Origin: Apostichopus japonicus | Lineage: Eukaryota; Echinodermata; Holothuroidea; Aspidochirotida; Stichopodidae | Reading direction: 5' to 3' | Assembly: GCF_037975245.1 (NCBI RefSeq) | Contig: NW_027288851.1 | Location: 1 to 30,000 of the forward strand | DNA: 30,000 nt | Position numbers and translations under genes: made by a program | In this document: one piece after another, positions 25,058 through 30,000 of the stretch | Position numbering within the stretch: position 1 is the first letter of the stretch | How the letters are laid out: each line of letters starts with the position of its first letter | The notes under the pieces: generated by a model | The model's input: only the letters and a program-made list of their open reading frames with translations | What the model was told of the DNA's origin: nothing | Databases searched by the model: none

Positions 25058-25823
25058 TCATGCGTCTTGCATTGTAGAAAACAATCTAAGACCAAGTGAT
25101 AGTTCACTGGAGGATGGAGGGCTTGGATACCATATTGGGGGAAATGAGCCCATTTGACAAACCTGATTGGCTTCTTCACTTTTCCGCAGCAAATCTGCCA
25201 TATAATCAAAGGAAGGCTTCTGATAAATGTACAAGACCATAGTATCAACTGAAATTGTTGAATATCGAGATAGTGATAATTACACATAACAGAATGAATT
25301 GCGTATTAATTGCAACAAACCCTGCATCAAACAGCCAGATGCGTATTCCTACGTCAGGACACTACGGGAGAGAGAACAAGGAAATCTTCAAATAACAGTG
25401 ACTAATGGCAATAATGCGACAGTTTGTTTCAGTATTGGATCATAGAAACGAAGTATGGTAAAATGTGGCCAAGACATACATACAAAGTATGCCAAACTGT
25501 AGCAGCTGGACGAAACAATTTGGGGGAATCCCGAAGTGACGTCAATTGTGACATCACTCAAAATTACCCCACAGCTGTGGCCTCGCTAACCATTTAGTAT
25601 ATACACCAGCAGAAAACCAGCACATTTAAGATCTCAAGACATTTATGGTTCGCTTATTATTACCTAATTTGATCAAAAGGTAGAAATTGAGGACAATCTT
25701 ACCTAGGTTAGAGAGAACAAGGAAAACTTCATGTAGCCAACCGGAGACTAGTGGCAATAATGCAACAGTCTCTGCATGAGAGTCCCATGCTATGGACCAC
25801 AAAATGCGCCTTAAATATGACAT
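25058..25823 (-). CDS. Possible two-exon small gene, unknown protein (103 codons)
   Basis: Tentative model. Exon 1 is 25823 down to 25703. It starts with ATG in fair context (CCAAAATGT), encodes 40 residues including HAETVALLPLVSGWL, and ends at a strong donor, CTAG/GTAAGA. Exon 2 is 25248 down to 25058. It follows a pyrimidine-containing acceptor (AACAATTTCAG), encodes PSFDYMADLLRKSEEANQ and a Pro/Ser-rich stretch, and ends in TGA. The donor splits a codon after its first base and the acceptor supplies exactly two, so the frame is kept through an intron of 454 bp. I recognise no domain or family. There is no clear minus-strand polyadenylation signal close after the stop. Exon 1 also lies in a segment partly duplicated at 25369-25470. 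The phase match has a one-in-three chance of being accidental, so this could be a spurious model. Confidence 0.22.
25369..25470. repeat. Imperfect direct duplicate, left copy
   Basis: GAGAGAACAAGGAAA, CTTCA, GACTA, TGGCAATAATGC, ACAGT and AAAATG then GCC occur in this order here and again at 25709-25810, offset about 341 bp, with small insertions between. The right copy contains the proposed minus-strand first exon. Here the corresponding frame has stops and the donor GTAAGA is replaced by TGTCC. Confidence 0.7.
25536..25580. promoter_or_regulatory. CRE-like octamer inside an inverted repeat, with E-box palindrome nearby
   Basis: TGACGTCA, the full cAMP-response element consensus, lies at 25537-25544. 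It is in the left arm of a 9-base inverted repeat, GTGACGTCA/TGACATCAC, with one mismatch and a 4-base spacer (25536-25557). Twelve bases on, CCACAGCTGTGG (25569-25580) is a perfect palindrome around CAGCTG. Under the gene model above the cluster would be intronic. Binding is not shown; short motifs occur by chance. Confidence 0.3.
25709..25810. repeat. Imperfect direct duplicate, right copy
   Basis: Partner of 25369-25470. It is longer by a few bases in the middle (ATGTAGCCAACCGGA here against AATAACAGT on the left). It overlaps the candidate coding exon, so either an exon was duplicated and one copy decayed, or both are remnants of a short dispersed repeat. Confidence 0.7.
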
Positions 25824-25829
25824 TTTGGC

Positions 25830-26160
25830 GGGGCATAATTTCCACCCATTAAATTTGGCAAATTAGATCGTTGGGAATGGTTGTGTTTGTAATGCGGAAT
25901 ATGAAATCGAATATCCAGAAAATAATTACCTCAGCCCATGCTCCCCCCTCCTCCACCGGTGAATATTTTTTATCCAACTGTTGAAAGTGATTTTCCCTCA
26001 ACCGACCAGTGTTGGGGCCAAGGCCTCACTGCCTCCTTTATAATCACAATCCCCATTTATTGGGCCACTTCTAATAGGGCTCCTGGTATCAGTGGTTCCA
26101 GAATTCACGTTTGGAAAAGACCAAAATGAAGTGATAGTGATCAGGTACTGGTAGAGGGGC
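25830..26160. other. No supported gene; C-rich stretch
   Basis: Contains a C-rich run near 25942-25958 and a 63-codon plus-strand frame (25938-26129) that opens with a proline run encoded by it. The frame has no recognisable similarity and I treat it as chance. Confidence 0.5.
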
Positions 26161-26440
26161 ATAGGGGCAGGAACCGCCCCCCCCCCCAGAACTGTTTAAG
26201 AAATAATTTTCAGGGTTCCTACATGCAAACTGGTAATATGTTAAGTCCAAAATCAAAATTCTTTTTAAGTTATTTTGATTGCCCTCGGGAGGGCGGGGGT
26301 GGCGGGTATCTACCCATGATCCTGAAGAGGGGTCTCAGAGAAGGGGACAATCCTTCCCCCTTGGAAAGTTGCTGCATTTAAGAGAGTTTTGAATTTTCTA
26401 TAAATTTGGTAGTTTTTTAGTATGCTAAGCCCCCTCGTGG
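26161..26440. other. Low-complexity C/G-rich tract, possibly two diverged copies of one segment
   Basis: Eleven C bases lie at 26177-26187. GCCCTC-GG-GAGGGC (26281-26294) is an inverted repeat followed by a G-rich run (GCGGGGGTGGCGGG). After each C-run (26177 and near 26355) there follow, loosely, GAA, TTTAAGA, TTTTCA/TTTTCT and ATGTTAAGTCC/ATGCTAAGCC, about 180 bp apart. This suggests an old duplication, but the match is weak. Confidence 0.3.
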
Positions 26441-26980
26441 CCCCCAGGATCCACCAGTATTAACAATTTCATCTGAAAGTAGCTATGGGAATAAATAGTG
26501 AGAGTTAATAACTAGAAATGTGCTTAAAAATTGCATGTAAAACAAGCCTATCAACAGTATCCACAGTGGTACTGGGGGTGATGAGTTCTTCACAACGATA
26601 CTGCATTCTTCTTATTTCATGAATCCCCTGTTCTCATTTGTTTGCCCTGTACATGCCTACCAAGGAAGGACCAATCAGAGATCCTATAGAACTTATGGCA
26701 TTCAAAAGCTTGAGCTGAAAGAGTCACAAAGTTACAATCAAATTTGTGGCTTAACTCAGTTTGTTGATATTGCACATATAGAAGGTAGCAATGTCCTCAC
26801 ATAAGGACACACAGCAATTAAAGCTGCCTTAGGGGAAGTAATTGACCCTTTCATGGTGGATTAGCTTTCTGCCAAGGTCTTTTATTAGCTGAAACACAAA
26901 GACTTCAGTCCTTTATTTCAGTAGGCAAGGGGATTCAAATTAACTACACATGGCCTACCTTGATTGGCAGAAGGGTGAGG
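26441..26980. other. No supported gene
   Basis: A 61-codon frame at 26619-26804 shows no recognisable motif. A 6-base inverted repeat TGTCCT/AGGACA lies near 26791-26808. Nothing else is identified. Confidence 0.5.
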
Positions 26981-27026
26981 GTGGGAGCAGGGAGCTGCTG
27001 TTAGAGTAGCAGCTCCCTGGTGGGAG
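26981..27026. mobile_element. 32-bp hairpin insert flanked by 7-bp direct repeats (copy 1)
   Basis: Arms CAGGGAGCTGCT (26988-26999) and AGCAGCTCCCTG (27008-27019) are perfect inverted repeats around an 8-base loop. Directly abutting on both sides is GTGGGAG (26981-26987 and 27020-27026), which looks like a target-site duplication. The left flank is G-rich, so this single case alone could be chance. The second copy at 27083, with a different flanking heptamer, makes insertion the better explanation. The ends start CAGGG, as in many hAT-type DNA transposons, but that superfamily duplicates 8 bp. The 7-bp flank would fit P-type elements better, so the family assignment is open. Confidence 0.6.
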
Positions 27027-27075
27027 GGTATCATGTTTTACTTTATTAGGTATTACTGTGTGGCAGTGGACAGTA

Positions 27076-27116
27076 CTTGTGTCAGGGAGCTGCTACTAGC
27101 AGCTCCCTGCTTGTGT
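27076..27116. mobile_element. 27-bp hairpin insert flanked by 7-bp direct repeats (copy 2)
   Basis: Arms CAGGGAGCTGCTA (27083-27095) and TAGCAGCTCCCTG (27097-27109) are perfect inverted repeats around a single C. CTTGTGT abuts both sides (27076-27082 and 27110-27116). The outer 12 bases of each arm are identical to those of copy 1, 49 bp upstream, while the centre differs (3 bases against 8 between the shared arms). There is no room for coding sequence. It would be a non-autonomous element or the collapsed remains of a larger one. Confidence 0.65.
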
Positions 27117-27552
27117 CAAACAACTTTTCTCTGGGAATTAATTTTACTGAACAGTATTATCTATCTGCATGCCTATCGTATTTCAATTCAGGCTTACAAT
27201 TGGTAATATCAAATTAAAGTCCAATTCACAGTTTGCTTATGAATTTCTGAAAACAAACTTCCGAAGTAGATTCAATGTTTGTTAACCTAAATTCACTCTG
27301 ACCAGGTGGGTATATGGAGAAAAGCTGTCACAATCGAAAGAAATATTTCTGTTGCCCTTATGGCGGTATCGATTTACCCTAATATCACTGCGACTGCCTA
27401 TTTTAGTAAGGTTCATTACACAAATGTAAACAAAATAGTCTTCAATGCAGTCCCATTCGTATCGAACACTATTTAAAATTCCACGGAGGAAACGTCTGAA
27501 ATCACCTGCGTATTCATTGCAATGGAAGCAAATTACACAATTTGCAAGCTAC
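27117..27552. other. No supported gene
   Basis: A basic 60-codon frame at 27445-27627 (Lys/Arg-rich, PRRKRLK) has no recognisable domain. A donor-like CCAG/GTGGGT occurs near 27306. Nothing firm. Confidence 0.45.
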
Positions 27553-27567
27553 ATCGGTAAAACCGAT
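27553..27567. repeat. Short perfect inverted repeat
   Basis: ATCGGT-AAA-ACCGAT: 6-base arms, 3-base loop, in otherwise unremarkable AT-rich DNA. It could be a dimeric protein-binding site or chance. Confidence 0.3.
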
Positions 27568-27660
27568 AGAAAGATACCTTTCAAGAGAAGGAACAGCTTA
27601 AACATGAAAGTGATAGTAAAGGCCTAGGTTTATAACGGTCATAAACAACACAGAGAGATT

Positions 27661-27688
27661 TGATTGGCGGGTGATCTGTTTGGCGGGA
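27661..27688. promoter_or_regulatory. E2F-like and CCAAT-box-like motif pair
   Basis: TTTGGCGGGA at 27679-27688 matches the E2F consensus. TGATTGGCGG at 27661-27670 contains an inverted CCAAT box (CGCCAATCA on the minus strand), the NF-Y type. In animals this pair is common in promoters of cell-cycle genes. No convincing gene start lies next to it on either strand, so a promoter role is inference. Confidence 0.3.
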
Positions 27689-28335
27689 CTTGCATATATT
27701 GATCGAAGTTTGTAGAATCTACACCCTCCTTAAAAATTATGGCAGCATTTATTCAGTTCAGTATTTTTAACGACAGATAACTCAATAAAGCTAATGACTA
27801 TTGATATGAAAAATGCACAGAAATGTGTTATTTTCACTGACATTTCAGTGCAATAAACTGGGATGGTCAAAGTTTAAATTTGGCAAACCCTGAATGGGAC
27901 TGTTAAACAATTTATGGAAACATAGTAGCAATTGCTGCAGATTCTCAATATTCTATAATACAAAATCACTGAACGTTATTTATCATCAGTCTGATGTTGT
28001 GCTGTAAATGTAATTGTCTTCTTGAAAAGCTTTGTTCACTTCAGTCTTGTTATCATTTATGAGACATTAAATTCCTGCAAATGTTTCTCCATTACTAGTT
28101 TGGACAGTATTTCAGAATGGGAAAGTTATTACACCTAATTATGTCTTGAACTTAAGTATTGTGTTGCCAATTTTAAAGAAACGAGGTCTAATTTTCTAAC
28201 CATACTAGAAGATATGTAAACAAGCTTCTTTTCTTCTAAGACGTATTTCTGTGTGACTGATCAATTTTCAAAAAATTTTATGTGTATATAGGCTAATGAA
28301 CAAGTGGATCAGTTGCTCATTAAGTAATTGCATAT
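27689..28335. other. No supported gene
   Basis: AT-rich sequence with no long frame, no repeat and no structured motif that I can see on either strand. Confidence 0.5.
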
Positions 28336-28722
28336 ATGCAAGAAAAGAGTTCGGGCATTTCCTCAGCAGACAAATGTTCTTTGTGGGATTGCACAGCCAG
28401 ATGTGGGAATTGCAAACACTGCATTGCCCTGATGAATTATTTAGGGGTTAGGGGCAAAAATATAAGCACACTTTTAAAAAATAGCCCATATGATGAAATG
28501 TTTCAATTTATACTGTCAGTCCACTTCGTTTTAACATTTTGTACACTAACTTGGTTGAAATATTACGAGGTTGAGCTTTGACACCGGTTGCATGATACAA
28601 ATGCGTCAGCTATCCCAGAAAGCAATTTGAGGAATTCACAGATAATCCATGTGTACAGAATTCCTGTAGACATTTGTTTCAGTTGTTCATATGATCTGAT
28701 TGGGCAACTGAAGTCGAGCAGG
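28336..28722 (+). pseudogene. Possible broken exon or gene remnant with a Cys-rich segment
   Basis: An open frame runs from ATG at 28336 to TGA at 28579-28581 (81 codons), and the same frame continues open for 47 more codons to 28722. Residues 14-29 form a Cys cluster, C-x4-C-x3-C-x2-C-x2-C (KCSLWDCTARCGNCKHC), which could be a small metal-binding fold. An acceptor-like TTTCCTCAG ends at 28366, just before it. The second part (SQIIHVYRIPVDICFSCSYD) ends at a donor-like GCAG/GTAAAC at 28722. The single TGA breaks the two parts. I do not recognise the protein. An opposing 69-codon frame covers 28563-28772, so coding in this stretch is uncertain on either strand. Confidence 0.18.
28630..28665. 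repeat. Inverted repeat with 8-base arms
   Basis: AGGAATTC (28630-28637) and GAATTCCT (28658-28665), with a 20-base spacer. It lies inside the possible remnant above. Function unknown. Confidence 0.35.
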
Positions 28723-29004
28723 TAAACATGTGTTTGAGTAACCATAGAAATGAAGTTACACATATTGTTCATGAAGACTGTGTTTGAGCCCGATTTGGGC
28801 CATTTGATCCCGAAAACCGTGTAAGAGTCATAGAAAAGAACAGATTTATCAACTCCAAATAGTAACTTCTTTTTGCTTCATCATAAATACATAGTACTAG
28901 TTTCAGAATAAAAGGTTCAGAAATGGAGCGGCTGCAAAATTGTTTTTGACTCAGAAAACCACATAGAAATAATAACAGTTAACTTTGTTACATTAAACAC
29001 TTTT
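28723..29004. other. No supported gene
   Basis: A frame shifted relative to the upstream remnant reads through about 28785, then after one TGA continues to about 28860 (DPENRVRVIEKNRF). It may be further decayed coding sequence, but I cannot support it. Confidence 0.35.
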
Positions 29005-29032
29005 ACAGTGTTGCAAACACAGTGTTGCAAAG
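29005..29032. repeat. Two tandem copies of a 14-bp motif
   Basis: ACAGTGTTGCAAAC at 29005-29018 is followed immediately by ACAGTGTTGCAAAG at 29019-29032; 13 of 14 bases are identical. Probably a local slippage duplication. Confidence 0.75.
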
Positions 29033-29312
29033 TGAATCTTGAATTAGCATAAATAGCTTAGCAGCTCAACACATTTGAGAGATAGAAAGATGACAACAAA
29101 GCATTAAAGAAGTGGTAACTACTTTGCACACATGTTAAATATATTTCAATTATATATTCAATTATGTTCAATAAAAACCAAAATAACTGATAATAGCAAA
29201 TACAAACAAGTGATAACTAATAATAACCATAATAACAAATGTGAAAAACATTGTACTCTTTGTGTTACAGGGGAAAATGAAGCAAAATACAGCAATACCT
29301 GTGTTTTCTATA
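29033..29312. other. AT-rich stretch, no supported gene
   Basis: Rich in AATAA-like words (29170-29240), including AATAAAA near 29171. A short frame at 29132-29317 is Asn/Lys-rich and looks like chance. TTGTGTTACAG (29260-29270) resembles an acceptor, but no good exon follows. Confidence 0.45.
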
Positions 29313-30000
29313 AGTGAAGCTGGCATTGCCAATGTAGGAAAATACTCTGGACTTTGTTATTTTGTACAAAAATAATGTAAAGCATATGCTTATGTTCAAT
29401 GCCGAACTGTGTATTCTCCTATAATGCTCATTTCCCCCACCCCCCACCCCCACATCACCCATTATCAGACACGATTTGGATCTTTTCTGCCAAAAAATTG
29501 TAGCAGAAAGTGTACTCAGTGAATACCTAACTGTGTATTCTCGGATAATGCAAGTGAAGCTGGCATTGTCACTCTAGGAAACTACTTTGGACTTTGTTAT
29601 TTTGTACAAAAATAATGGAAAGCATATATGCTTATGTTCAATACAGAACTGTGTATTTTCTATAATGCTCGTGTCCCCCACCCTCCTCCCCAAAGATAGT
29701 GGAATATGCTCAATGCAAAATTATAATCTCCAATAATGCCAATGCACAATGATGATGGAATGCATATAAGCTTAATGCATTACTGTATATTCTCCTATAA
29801 TGATCGTGCCCCCACCTACGCACAATTAGATACACTTTTGGACTTTTTTTCCAAAAAAATTATATTCTCCAATAATGGTAGTGCAGCTGGCATTGTCACT
29901 CTAGAAAAATACTTTGGAATTTTGTCATTTTGTACAAAGATGGTGGAGTATGCTCAATGCATAACTGTTTATTCTCCTATAATGCTCGTGCCCCCACCCA
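29313..30000. repeat. Second, irregular tandem repeat, open at the window edge
   Basis: AGTG(A/C)AGCTGGCATTG begins copies at 29313, 29553 and 29880 (240 and 327 bp apart). Each is followed by ACTTTG, TTTTGTACAAA, TGCT-ATG or TGCTCAATGC, and a TATTCTCC-TATAATGCTCGTG motif with C-rich tail. The TATTCTCC-type motif recurs at 29412, 29536, 29654, 29722, 29788, 29863 and 29970, so partial copies lie between the full ones. Perfect palindromes are embedded: AAGCATATGCTT (29380-29391) and AAGCATATATGCTT (29620-29633). It is unrelated to the large satellite. The last motif is cut by the window end. Confidence 0.85.
29434..29451 (-). other. Possible G-quadruplex-forming tract (minus strand)
   Basis: Three C-runs of 5, 6 and 5 bases separated by single A bases. 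On the minus strand these give G-runs long enough to supply four G3 tracts. The shorter C-runs at 29667-29685 and 29798-29803 are the equivalent places in later copies of the repeat. Folding is not shown. Confidence 0.35.

Noticed and set aside
24934-25287. Minus-strand 117-codon frame, the longest in the unique region
   Set aside because: It overlaps the better-supported exon at 25058-25248 in another frame. Its composition looks random (many Cys, His, Phe), and length alone is not convincing in AT-rich DNA.
25938-26129. Plus-strand frame starting with a polyproline run
   Set aside because: The prolines come from a C-rich low-complexity tract. The rest shows no motif.
26619-26804. Plus-strand 61-codon frame
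   Set aside because: No recognisable motif, no splice-site context and no neighbouring compatible exon.
25851-27890. Shared 13-mer TAAATTTGGCAAA-like words at about 25851 and 27878
   Set aside because: The match does not extend beyond the short AT-rich word, so it is likely chance.
29265-29462. Minus-strand frame starting with a glycine-rich run
   Set aside because: It is produced by the C-rich tail of the second tandem repeat and would not survive in the other copies.

Overview
The window looks like eukaryotic nuclear DNA, most likely from an invertebrate animal. It is AT-rich, has no dense coding, no bacterial-type operons, and is dominated by a large satellite array. I cannot name the species. 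No protein family, rRNA or tRNA is recognisable anywhere, and the few gene calls below are weak.

Layout. Bases 1 to about 24,700 are one head-to-tail satellite array of about 66 units. It runs off the left edge of the window (base 1 is already 15 bases into a unit) and stops at a decayed right edge near 24,700. The usual unit is 366-382 bp. Each carries two copies of a box with core CTTGTGGGGTACAGA, 182-195 bp apart, so the unit is itself an old dimer of halves of about 186 bp. Several layers sit on top: a 74-bp sub-repeat around the second box present once, twice or three times; an 822-bp dimer (446+376) repeated exactly in 1337-2980; a 735-bp dimer in 7466-8938; and a 2,601-bp, seven-unit higher-order repeat present about 2.85 times in 9013-16421, with identical unit lengths in each copy. 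Seven units share one internal deletion junction. Units become more diverged and shorter over the last 1.4 kb.

Bases 24,700-29,300 are single-copy-looking DNA with no confident gene. A possible two-exon minus-strand gene of 103 codons (25,058-25,823) has a strong donor, a fair acceptor and matching phase. A plus-strand reading frame at 28,336-28,722 is broken by one TGA. Neither resembles a protein I know. The most unusual feature here is a pair of tiny perfect hairpins, 32 and 27 bp, at 26,988 and 27,083. They share the same 12-base arms, and each is flanked exactly by its own 7-bp direct repeat, as expected of two insertions of a minute palindromic mobile element.

Bases 29,313-30,000 start a second, unrelated and much more irregular tandem repeat that leaves the window on the right. 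It contains C-rich runs and small palindromes.

The region is best read as the edge of a satellite block (possibly pericentromeric or heterochromatic, which is inference) passing into intergenic or intronic DNA. All repeat lengths and identities were worked out by eye from anchor positions.
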